DNA of 64,000 bases from Adineta vaga (taxonomy: Eukaryota; Rotifera), in the NCBI GenBank assembly GCA_021613535.1, contig CP075493.1, positions 1,240,001 through 1,304,000 on the forward strand, given 5' to 3'. Made by a program: the position numbers and the translations under genes. The notes under the pieces were generated by a model that saw nothing but the letters and a program-made list of their open reading frames with translations, was not told the origin of the DNA and did no database searches. Below, piece by piece: positions 1-9,609 of this stretch. Within the stretch, counting starts at the first letter, position 1; every line of letters begins with the position of its first letter.

Positions 1-935
1 AAGAGTGTATGATCGAACGATGTAAAAATCAAGCAGATTCTCATTGTTATCATTGTTCCCAAGATGTATGCACAAATCATGCAAATGAACATAAAACATG
101 GGTCGAAAAACAACTTTTACCTGTTGTTAATCGAGTTGATACAATGTATGATCATTGTCATCAAATTGAGAAAGATCAAACAATGTGTACACTTGATTAT
201 TTAAGTGATATTCGTGAACAAGTTGATCAATGGAAAACAGATTGTTATCAACAAATTGATACTATTTATGATCAAGTTCTAAGTCAAATTAAAAATATTT
301 TAGAAAAACATAAAACTGAAATAGTTGAAAGGGCAACAAATAATTTAGAATCAATCAAACAAATGCGGAATCAACTTGGACAATTATTAAAAGACGATAA
401 AATAGAATATCGATTGATAGAAAATATTACGGAAGAATTAGAAGAAATAAAACAAGTAGAACCAGAAATTAATCATCCAAATATTCGAATTTTCACTGAA
501 CAGCTGAATGTTGAAAATCTTGTTCGTGTCATTGATGAAACCAACTATCTCACTCGATCACTAGAAAGACAAGTAACACAAACAGTACCACTTATCTATA
601 AGTAACTTATTTATCATTAATTTTCAACATCATCTTTCTTTGTTCTTTCATTTGTTGTAGAAATTCTATTCGGTTTTCTTCACCTATTCATTCTGATGAA
701 GAACAGCTTCCAAGAGAACAAATAATAAAGAAATCCTACGCTCAGAAGTAAATATTTCATCTATAAGTTTGTAAAATTCTTCTAATGGTACTTTTATAGA
801 AAATCTGTTCGTCCATCATTACCTATTTCGAAAAAACCGATCGACAAAAGTCAAATGCATCGCAGAACATTTCCTAAATATAAATCTTATCATGATCGAA
901 TATCTCATCTAGATGAACATAACAAAAAGAAATAA
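1..935 (+). CDS. B-box zinc-finger / coiled-coil protein, 5' end outside window
   Basis: Exons 1-601, 661-747 and 800-935; both introns are GT-AG and keep frame (stop TAA 933-935). The reading frame is open to the left edge, so the first ATG (9) need not be the true start. The N-terminal part has the Cys/His spacing of a B-box (CyhC then CtnHaneH), followed by about 140 residues of charged, helix-forming sequence that looks like the coiled coil of TRIM-type proteins. The C-terminal 70 residues are basic and low in complexity. No RING finger is visible, but it could lie upstream of the window. The family assignment is by motif only and the function is unknown. Confidence 0.72.
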
Positions 936-1492
936 TGAAAATAAATTTAGTTAACATCCATTTTCTCATTCAATCTTTTAAAATACACAATTTTTTCGAA
1001 AGCTCTTTTATTTTTTATATACTAGGTTATTGGAAACAATATTTTGATTGGGTGACAGTACTATAATTTCAAATAGAATTTTAGATGAGTTTTATAACAA
1101 ATGTGTACACAGGTCGATCAAAACGGTTACAATACGGCTATGTACCAATTTAGAACGGAGACTGTATCGATCAACGTGGGTAAGTGTCATCATTATTAGA
1201 TATTTTGAAAAAAATATTATTCAATCAATTTCAAAGTCTTTTTTTTTGCTATTTATTATGTATATATGTAGAATTCATCCTAGAGTCAAAAATCAATTAA
1301 AACAAAGAAATTATTTATCGCAAAGACGATAAAAGAAATTTGAATACAGGATAATGCAAAAATTTCTCCATCAAGTTCTTAATGAAATATGAAAAGAGCT
1401 TCACATCGTCACTCTTAAAGTTTTTAGATAAATTCACAAATGAAGGAACATTATTTATTCGGTAATGAAAAAACACTAAATTCATTAGATGA
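936..1492. other. intergenic, no supported gene
   Basis: AT-rich spacer between the convergent ends of the B-box gene and the P450. Open frames here are short, start at TTG or overlap the P450 3' end, and show no recognisable motif. Confidence 0.6.
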
Positions 1493-3185
1493 TTATTTAC
1501 GCGACCAAATGCGCATCCACATACCATATTTTGGTCTAAAAAAGATATGATAATATAAATATAGAAGTGTTCAATAAGAGAATAACATAACAAACCTAAT
1601 CGTAACAGCAATATCTGGTGCATGTTTTTGTCCAGGTACAAGTTCGAAGCGAAAATGTTTAATAATAAGAGCTAACATAATTTTTGCTTCTAACATTGCA
1701 AAATTTTGTCCAATACATGATCGAGGTCCTGAACTAAAAGCTAATACTTTATCTGCATTACTTTCTTCAAATCTTGATGGATTAAATTTATTTGGTTCAT
1801 GCCAATATTTTTCTGATCTATAAGTTACATTACAAAACTATAAAAATATTCAATGAAAATAATATCTTACCGATGTAAAATATTCAAATTGATTGCTATA
1901 TCTGTTCCTTTCTTTATATGAATTTGTTTTCCTTCGCTTGTCACAATTATATTGTCTACAACTGCTGTACGCAGCATTGTTGGCACAGGTTGATGAGTTC
2001 TTAATGTTTCTTTCAAAACCATTTCTGTATAAGTCAGAAGTGAAATAGTTGGGATATCTAATTCATCATTATTATCACTAAGAACAGAATCAACTTCAGT
2101 TTGACATCGTTGATAAACCTCTGGATGAGTTGCCAAATTATAAAGTGTCCATGCCATTAAAGTCGATGTTGTTTCATGTCCAGCCAGCACTATATATATA
2201 TATATATATATAAAAGATAAGTCAAATTGATTTGTAATAGAAAGAAAATCTTACCGAATGTAATTGCTTCATTTGATATTTCTTCTTGAGAAAATTTTTT
2301 TGTTTTTTCATCACCTTTTGTTGTTAAAAGTAGATCAAGTAAATCCGAACCTTTACATGTCGATTTTGTTAATCCATTCAATCGTTGATTGATAATATTT
2401 TGAATGACTTGTTGAATTTCTCGTCTTGATTTATCCATACGTCGCTTACCTGCTAATGGTAACTGATTAACAATTGGAATTAGACCGAGCATATTAAAAA
2501 TTCGTTTTTCCATTTCTTTTAATACGATATTCATATTTCGAAAGATTATTTCATGAACATTGTTATCTTCAATGATTTGTGTACCAAAAATACATCCAGT
2601 AACAATATCTAATGTAAGACCTGATAATTGTTCATGAATATCAAGTACTAACGGATCATTTGTTTCTTTATCATTTATCAATGTTGTCCATTTTTGTATA
2701 AACCGATTCGTTATTTGTGTCATTAAGGAAAACATTGAATTAATATTTTGATGTTGAAATACGGGAGCAATTAATCGTCGATGTCGTTTATGATCTTCAC
2801 CTTCAGCTAATAAAATATTTTCATAACCTAGTAAAGATGCAAGAATCGTTTGTCCTATTGAAGATTTATGATACGAATAAACATTTGTTTTCAAAACACC
2901 TTCAATTAATGATGGATCAGTTATAACAAGATGAGCTTTAGGACCAAATGAACTATGGTAACAATCACCATATTTCAAACTCATTTCTCTACTAAAAGAT
3001 AATGGATCATCAGCGAGAAATGCACGACGACGATTAAGAAGATCACCAATGATCGGTTTGTATTGACCTGGAATTCCTTGCTTCCAAAAATGTTGATGAA
3101 TAGACCATGGTTCAAGTATCCAAAAGGTAATCAATCGATAAATTATCAAGAAAAACAATCCAATCAAAATAAGAGAAACCAACAT
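1493..3185 (-). CDS. cytochrome P450 monooxygenase, complete (504 aa)
   Basis: Exons in transcript order: 3185-2255, 2189-1871, 1817-1596, 1535-1493; phases agree across all three introns. The N-terminal 22 residues are a hydrophobic anchor for the ER membrane. Helix I carries AGHETT (residues 313-318), helix K carries ETLR (371-374), and the haem-binding loop is FSSGPRSCIG with Cys451 as predicted iron ligand; the C terminus reads RPKYGMWMRIWSR. This is a full set of P450 signatures and a normal microsomal length, so the enzyme should be active with a P450 reductase. Clan is most likely CYP3/CYP4-like; substrate cannot be told. The first intron holds a TA microsatellite (about 2191-2212). 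It is divergent from the phenolic acid decarboxylase, with 336 bp between the two starts. Confidence 0.93.
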
Positions 3186-3521
3186 GTTTATTGCTTCAAA
3201 AACTTTTAAACCAAGAATAAGTATTCATTTTTCTATCGACATGATGATGACAAATATTGTCCACGTGTTCGACAGAACGCAAAAGTAAATACGTGATATA
3301 CAAGTAGATCTTACACTTTACGAACATACTTAATCGATCTATTCGTCGCATGAAAATTCGAGTTATCTTTTCGACATGTTGTTCTAGAATATTGTAGAAA
3401 TTCTCAAAACAATCATTTCATGTGACTAATTTGCAAGTTAAACACTATTCGTATCTTATTATTGATTTTTATTTAAAATCTTCTGTATCATTATAGATTC
3501 ATATCGTTCTCGTCGTCAAAT
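3186..3521. promoter_or_regulatory. shared upstream region of divergent P450 and decarboxylase genes
   Basis: The 336 bp between two outward-facing start codons must hold the promoters of both genes. A pyrimidine-rich acceptor-like TTATAG ends at about 3496, some 25 bases before the decarboxylase ATG, consistent with a 5'-UTR cis-intron or a spliced-leader acceptor. No clear TATA box could be assigned to either gene. Confidence 0.4.
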
Positions 3522-4019
3522 ATGTCTGAAGAATTGAAGGATATTGTTGGAAAACATCTTCTATACAAATATGCAAATGGATGGCAATATGAAATATACA
3601 TTAAAAATAATACTACAATCGATTATCGAATTCATTCAGGTCTCGTTGGTGGTCGATGGGTGAAAGATCAACAAGTTCATTTAGTAAAGCTTTCATCAAC
3701 AACAGCTATTTTTAAATTTTCATGGACAGAACCTACCGGTACATCAGTTAGTTTGTCAATTAACTTGGATGAACGTCGTCTTCATGGTACAATATTTTTT
3801 CCTCGTTGGATTATCGATGAACCGCAGAAGACGGTCTGCTTTCAAAATGATCATCTCGACGAAATGCGTCAACATCGCGATCGTGGACCAACATATCCAA
3901 TAGAAGTTATCGATGAATTTGCTGACATTATATTTGTAGAAGATTGTAAAGAAAATGATGAAACAATAATTGCATGTGCACCATCACAATTGTCCAATGG
4001 ATGTACTAATCACGCGTAA
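3522..4019 (+). CDS. padC: phenolic acid decarboxylase (PadC family), likely horizontally acquired
   Basis: A single uninterrupted ORF of 165 residues, the length of bacterial and fungal phenolic acid decarboxylases (about 160-180). These enzymes convert p-coumaric, ferulic and caffeic acid to vinylphenols without a cofactor. The signature blocks are all present: [51 protein letters not shown] and VCFQNDH. Residues corresponding to the catalytic set of Bacillus PadC are Tyr15, Tyr17, Arg45 and Glu70. No signal peptide; expected to be cytosolic. The absence of introns contrasts with most neighbours (the GPCR and TMEM120 are also intronless). Base composition resembles neighbouring rotifer genes, so the acquisition is probably old. 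A decayed second copy lies at 11532-11840 on the other strand. Confidence 0.92.
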   Translation: MSEELKDIVGKHLLYKYANGWQYEIYIKNNTTIDYRIHSGLVGGRWVKDQQVHLVKLSSTTAIFKFSWTEPTGTSVSLSINLDERRLHGTIFFPRWIIDEPQKTVCFQNDHLDEMRQHRDRGPTYPIEVIDEFADIIFVEDCKENDETIIACAPSQLSNGCTNHA

Positions 4020-4112
4020 TGAAGATGATGATTTGCAAACTTCTCAAAATTAATCTAGTCATTCTCATATTTCTATTTCTCATTTTTTTCTTTCAAGAAA
4101 GAATTCATATTT

Positions 4113-4118
4113 AATAAA
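4113..4118 (+). other. polyadenylation signal AATAAA
   Basis: A canonical AATAAA about 95 bases after the decarboxylase stop codon, before the convergent membrane-protein gene. It supports a normal animal-type transcription unit for the transferred gene. Confidence 0.5.
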
Positions 4119-4227
4119 ACAATCTATTTATTTGGTAATCACAATAACTGTACTTACTGATTTATTATCAATAAAAAAAATATCTAAATCGTTTTGAATG
4201 TTAGATAAAAAAATCTATACAATTAAA

Positions 4228-5153
4228 CTAGAACAGAGTTCTTTGAGAAAATAAAAGTACTGTTGGTGGAGATGGATTTGAATTCGATGCAGAAATTTCT
4301 GAAGATTGGTTATTATAAACTTGAATCGGTGGTGTTGCTGTTCCTATCAATGCTTGGTTTGCTTCTGTTAATAAAGCAAGACGATGTGTTGCAATAGCTT
4401 GAACAAATTCTGATGTTATTGTGGAAACAGGTGTTTGAGAAGTTGTAGACGTTGGAAATGTTTCCTAAAAATGAATCAGATGGAAATTCTTTTTTTTTTC
4501 ATAAGAAAAACTTTACTGTTGTTGGGTGTGATTTTATTCTTGATTGTTGCTCATTCGTTACACTATATTCATCAAATGCTGCGTTTATCTCACCTACAAG
4601 AAAATCAGTATTTGAATATTAACAACGAAACAAAGTTTGATTTTACCGTTTGGAAATGATTCAGATGGACTTTTAATTACAGAAATAGATGGAGAATTCT
4701 GAAGAAAAAAACAGAAGTTCTTGTTCGATTGAATAAGAATTAAGTTTTCTCTCTTACGATTTGATTGTAGACAATTGTTTCAGTATGTGGTCGAAAAGAG
4801 GGTCGATAAGATAAATGATGTTTCTTGTCGAGATACGATCGTCGATTGATATTCGATGGAAGATTTGAATCAAAAGAATCTAATCGACAAGAATCTCCTA
4901 AAACAAGATTTCTCTTCAAAGTCTTTCAAATAAAAAACCTAATGATTAATTTACTATTTGTTTTAAACCATAATTTTGTTAATCTTCGTCGATAACAAAT
5001 AATAAATGAAATTAATAAAACAAGTGATATTAATATTGGTAAAATAATTGAAAGAGTAATGATCAATATTTTGTTATGGTCAGTACTAGATTGACTAGTA
5101 GTTGTTTGTATCGTTTCATTCGTGAGTAAAAAAGATTGGTTTGTGTTATTCAT
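4228..5153 (-). CDS. orphan single-pass membrane protein (234 aa)
   Basis: Exons in transcript order: 5153-4955, 4897-4758, 4698-4647, 4593-4517, 4464-4228; every junction is GT-AG and in phase, and 705 coding bases result. The N-terminal 26 residues carry three N-glycosylation sequons (NNT, NQS, NET), residues about 27-51 are a strong transmembrane helix followed by RRR, and the remaining 180 residues are a Ser/Thr/Pro/Asn-rich tail. The topology suggests a short outside segment and a long cytoplasmic tail. The ATG directly follows TTTTTCAG, so a further 5' exon with a signal peptide is possible. I do not recognise the family. Confidence 0.7.
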
Positions 5154-5659
5154 CTGAAAAATATATATCAGAAGTTAATAATTTTCTTTTCAATTAAAAT
5201 ATAAGTAGAAAAGATATCATCTAGTGATAACGATTGGTAATCATATAAAGAGAAATTATCGAGTAAATACGAACAGAAGGAAGAAGCAATGAAGCAAGAA
5301 AATATCGAAATAGACAGAACATGCTTGTCAAGAAAATAGAAGAAACACATGCGCGAATAGTCATCATTACAAAAAACAAAAAAGAACAAGAAAAATACTC
5401 TCATCAGTGACAAACTAGTAACGATTTTAGACGATAACTTTGATGTAACTAGATGAAATAATCTTGCAGATGCTTGACGATTTCAATATTCTTTTGCTTT
5501 TGCCACAATCGAATAGTTTATTTTCGTAATACATTTCGATTATGCTTGAAGCGATAGATCAAAAATGATTTACATACTAAATAGTGTGGTAAGCTATAAA
5601 TTCTTATGTTTTGATTCGTTCTTATCTTGATTGAATTCATGAATGACTATATTTAGATT
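5154..5659. other. intergenic, no supported gene
   Basis: AT-rich. A hydrophobic open frame on the minus strand (5413-5168) could supply a signal peptide exon for the membrane protein, but its only phase-compatible donor (GTTTTT) is weak, so I do not annotate it. Confidence 0.4.
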
Positions 5660-6589
5660 TGAGTATTGTGAACAAATGCTTAACATTATGGAAATTAACT
5701 TAGATTAGATAAGACAATGCAAATGAAGTCCGAAAAAAAGAATCAATAGATAGAAAAATCGATAATCTTACTGTTTTCTTTTCTTTCTTGTTTATAATGA
5801 TCGACTGTTTAATGACGCCTTACCTCTTTTTCTTTCGTCATGTTTATTTTTCAAAAGATTTCATTTTGTTTAAAATCAGAGAAATCGAAATGTTCTACTA
5901 TTTCTCTTCTACTCTTTTCACCTTTTGAAGAAACAAAATACTCCAACATCAAAAACAAACTTCAATAACTCTTCAAGAAGAAATATTTCTTTTTATTTCA
6001 AAATCATCATGGAGAAATATGTTTTATGTCGATTTGTATGACGAAATCTCCACTAAGACTTAATATCACAGAAAAAAATTCATTTTTCTCTATGAATATT
6101 TTTCTTATTAAAATAGAATTTGTTGATGGTATGTTAAAGACAAAAAAAAAGTTTTATCTCGTCAATATATTTCTTCGAGTATTGCTTTTGGCGAATAGGT
6201 AATCTAGAAGATTGAAAGACATCTTGGTTTAGTCTCTAAGAAATACTAGAGCCTTTGATGATCAGATGTAGTTAGTAAATGAAAAATAGAGAAGAAATCA
6301 TTTTTATGCAATAAAAAATACAAATTACCTCGATAACTTCAAATTAACAAACAATAAACATCGTATTTCGTATTGATTGGTTGTTTTTTGTCTGAAAAAA
6401 ATCAACTGACTAATATAAAAATAAAAAACAATAAAATTTCCAATGACAGTTGCTTGTTTATCGTTTTAAAACATGTTTTCACGTTCATTATTGAACATCA
6501 TCTTGTCGTCCACCAGCGAATGAAAATCATCCATTAGCTCATTATGAATCTTTACAAAATCTTCATCAAACACAAAAAGATAAAGGACA
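5660..6589. repeat. diverged duplicate of the cyclin 5' region (copy 1)
   Basis: Matches 11880-12444 in order and orientation: the block around AATGCAAATGAAGTCCG, the block TTTTATCTCGTCAATA and onward, then the cyclin start. Copy 1 has about 400 bases (about 5745-6150) that copy 2 lacks. Homology stops abruptly at 6584, inside what is the first coding exon of the intact cyclin. Confidence 0.8.
6473..6584 (+). pseudogene. cyclin 5' coding fragment, frameshifted
   Basis: Corresponds to the first 37 codons of the intact cyclin (from 12334). A one-base insertion near codon 7 (CATTATTGAACATC against CATTATCAACATC) breaks the frame, and the similarity ends after the codons for TQKDK. It is a remnant of a partial duplication and is not expected to make a cyclin. 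Confidence 0.8.
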
Positions 6590-7229
6590 CCATCGGCTAA
6601 GATCGTAAATCTGTCTACCGTCTCTGTTCTTCTTTCCAATAGTCTAGAAAGATAGAGCTTGAAATTCTATAAATTTTTTTGTATTTTTTGTATTCTTTAT
6701 GGGAGGCAGAAAAAATTCTAAAGATCATATTTGATTTGAAAGGGAAAACAATTGTTGGTAAGAAATTGGTATCCATATCTGAATCTCAATTGTACACACA
6801 ATACAATTCACGAAGTGAATGTTTTGAATTTTATGGTAATATCAACAAATATTCACAAGGAAATGATGAAAACAAAACAAAATATTATGTGATAATAAAG
6901 ATAGTGTAGAAAAGCATGATGTTTTTCAGTATAAGAACGCTCGGATCACTATTTTAACTTTTTCAAGAAAGACTTAACGAATGCAAGGAATTAGCGTTAC
7001 TTATTGTGTAATTGTCTGTCGATTGATATGTCACAAGGATCCCTTAGTCATAAGAATATTTATCTCTGAAATAGAAATGTTTTTAACGGACAAAATCAAT
7101 AAATTCGGTTTTGTTAATTCTTCAGTCGAGGGCTCGACGAGCGTTATTAATAAATTATTTTTAACTGCAACAACGTATAATTTGATTCATCTATTTTTGC
7201 TCATCTTCTTTGGTTAATTTTATTTCCAC
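6590..7229. other. no supported gene
   Basis: Short open frames at 6679-6909 and 6981-7217 show no motif, and the first begins at TTG. A short palindrome (TCGAGGGCTCGA, near 7125) is the only structure noticed. Confidence 0.4.
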
Positions 7230-7750
7230 AAAACTTTGATGAGTCTTCATTCTTACATGGTCGGATAGAGCGTTGATTGCACTATCCATCTGCATAGATT
7301 GCATTTGATTTACTTCTAAGAACTGAGCTAAACCAGACTGAAATCACATCAATCAATAGAATAGTGCTCATTCTGTCCAATGATATATAAGTAGAAGCAA
7401 GTCGTAAAAAGTAAGTAAACTATAGAAGCTACTTGAAAAGAAAATAATTCACAAAATTTTCAAAAAACTTGTTAAGAATTTATTGAATATTCAGGCAATC
7501 TGAAGAATTGGATGATATATCTAGCTATATAACAAAGAGGAATGTTCATTTACTCATTAAGTCATAATTACTGGAATTACGCAACGAAAACACTTCAAAA
7601 GTTCCAAGAAAAATAAATTGGTTTTGGCCGCTTCTCGAAATCTCTTATTTTTTATCAGAATAAGGAATAAATCGGATACAAACTATACAGACCAATAGAT
7701 CAGTCAATGCCCTATCCGACCATAAAAGAATAAATATCTGTCAAAGTTTT
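7230..7750. repeat. foldback / MITE-like element with long imperfect inverted repeats
   Basis: The left arm (about 7230-7316) and the reverse complement of the right arm (about 7665-7750) align over about 85 bases with roughly 75-80% identity by eye; the best core is ATGGTCGGATAG. The arms enclose about 350 bases without a gene. I could not define target-site duplications. The structure fits a decayed non-autonomous DNA transposon or foldback element. Confidence 0.6.
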
Positions 7751-7928
7751 GAAAAATTTTATTCAAATGTTATTATTTAATGTATTCATTGAAGCATCAC
7801 ATATTCTAATACATTATACTTTTCTCTTCTTTATTTCTATGAGATTATTTTATTTATTCATGTCTATCATTTCATGCAATTTATAACAACTCTTCAACAT
7901 CTTTCATCTATAATCTATTGCGTTCACA

Positions 7929-8930
7929 ATGAACACGAATGTATCCGACGATACGAATATCATCGTTGAAGATGATTTAACTTATCTATATGATTTCTTT
8001 TTAAACTACAGTGGATTAATAATATACTTAATTTTTGATATTCCATCTATTCTTATGCATCTCATTGTTTTTGGTCTTATTTTTTTCAATAAAACTCTTC
8101 GTTCAGCAGCAAATAATTATATTATTTTTTTCATCTTATGTTGTTCTTTTGGTATCGTTTCTATCGCTATTCCCTTCTATATCGACGCATGTCGATCGGA
8201 CCCAATTATTCATGTAACGAATCTCTTTTGCAACATTTCGATGCTCATTGAAAGTCTATGTTACTGTTTAATTTACTTTTTTATTGCATGGGCATCATTT
8301 GAACGACATCTTCTCATTTTCCATGCTTCTGTATTCAATATCAAATGGAAAAATGTTTGTTTTCATTACATGCCACCAATCTTTATCATCATTTATATGG
8401 TAGCATTTTATATTTATGCTATCTTCATCTATCCATGTGAGAATCCAATGGATATTGAAACGAATAAATGCACTTTCAGCTGTTATCTGAGCGATCCATT
8501 CCTAGGTATGTGGGATATGTGTTTTCATGGAATAGTTCCAACAATATCTATATTGTTGTGTAATTGTACACTTTTATTTCGAGTGTATCGATCGAAAATT
8601 CGTCTTCGACAATCAATGGATTGGCGTAAGTATCGAATAATGATATTTCAACTTGTTTCAATTGCATCGCTTTACCTTTTAATTAATATACCATATACGG
8701 TTGTTACTATATTGTCTATTGTAGCTTGGACACCTTTAATAGGAGGATTAGCAAGAACTTTCGGTAATCTTTTAAGTTTTATTCCATTTTTTTTGCCTTT
8801 TGTCTATATAACCTCAATACCAGAACTGAAGTCAAAATTGAAAAGAATTTTCAATCTTCAGGCCAGTGATCGAATAGGACCTGTTACCTTACAAATGCGA
8901 ACTAGGTCGATTCGTCCTATCGTCAATTAA
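7929..8930 (+). CDS. seven-transmembrane G-protein-coupled receptor, class A-like (333 aa)
   Basis: One intronless ORF from ATG to TAA. Seven hydrophobic helices separated by short loops are visible, with a glycosylatable N terminus (NVS, NYS). The helix 3 end reads ASFERHLLIFH, so the DRY motif is ERH here; cysteines at the top of helix 3 and in the second outer loop could form the usual disulphide. Helix 7 is followed by a basic amphipathic helix 8 region (ELKSKLKRIF). It resembles the large lineage-specific receptor families of rotifers; ligand unknown. It is intact although surrounded by broken genes. Confidence 0.85.
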   Translation: MNTNVSDDTNIIVEDDLTYLYDFFLNYSGLIIYLIFDIPSILMHLIVFGLIFFNKTLRSAANNYIIFFILCCSFGIVSIAIPFYIDACRSDPIIHVTNLFCNISMLIESLCYCLIYFFIAWASFERHLLIFHASVFNIKWKNVCFHYMPPIFIIIYMVAFYIYAIFIYPCENPMDIETNKCTFSCYLSDPFLGMWDMCFHGIVPTISILLCNCTLLFRVYRSKIRLRQSMDWRKYRIMIFQLVSIASLYLLINIPYTVVTILSIVAWTPLIGGLARTFGNLLSFIPFFLPFVYITSIPELKSKLKRIFNLQASDRIGPVTLQMRTRSIRPIVN

Positions 8931-9609
8931 ATACACTACAAATAACTTCAAAGAAAACAAGCAAAGACATTTCATAATGCTTTTGAATGGAATTATTCAA
9001 CTAAAATTGACATCTTTATACATGAATTGACGGAAATGTTCGCAGAAATTTTTGTAAACATTTCAAAATTAAAAGTTCTGAAATCGTGATTATAAAAGAG
9101 ACAAAGTTTCAAATCATTTAGCACAAATAATTTGGAAAAATTGACTAATATCGATTGCCGTATTTTTCAATCTTTTCTTTTTTATTTTGTTTTTCTCGTG
9201 TTGTTGTTTTCTTTTGTTTGTCAAGTGTGAAGATGTGAAGCGTGGCAAAAAAGGAACAACGAGAATGCTTTTAATGAATAGTAGATTCTTAAAAGGGTTT
9301 ATAAGTGTTGAATCAGTGTATCAGTGCGCTCTACTTTCTAATAAATGGTTGTTCCTCAACAAAATAACCAAGGATTTATCATGATTTAGAAGAAACGCAG
9401 CATTCTGGGATTGATTTTATAGATGGTTTAATAAACTGACTTAGCTGAGGTTGAGAGTATGGGTAAAAAGAAGACACTCACATCCTATCCGAATGTAAAA
9501 TAAAGACAGTCATTTGCTATACATATCGAAGAAAATAAACAATTATTATGACATATTTTATCTTTTAAAATATATTTCGCTATTTAAACCATCTTCTTTT
9601 ACAGACAAT
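8931..9609. other. intergenic, no supported gene
   Basis: AT-rich spacer. CCTATCCGA near 9485 matches nine bases of the foldback arm at about 7710 and may be a fragment of the same repeat family, but the match is too short to rely on. Confidence 0.35.

Noticed and set aside
1048-1332. 94-codon open frame after the B-box gene
   Set aside because: Begins at TTG, is low in complexity and has no splice or motif support.
4435-4659. Plus-strand open frame over the membrane gene
   Set aside because: Lies antisense to three exons of the well-supported minus-strand gene; it is a shadow.
6679-7217. Two short open frames between cyclin fragment and foldback repeat
   Set aside because: No motif, one starts at TTG, and AT-rich composition makes frames of this length common.
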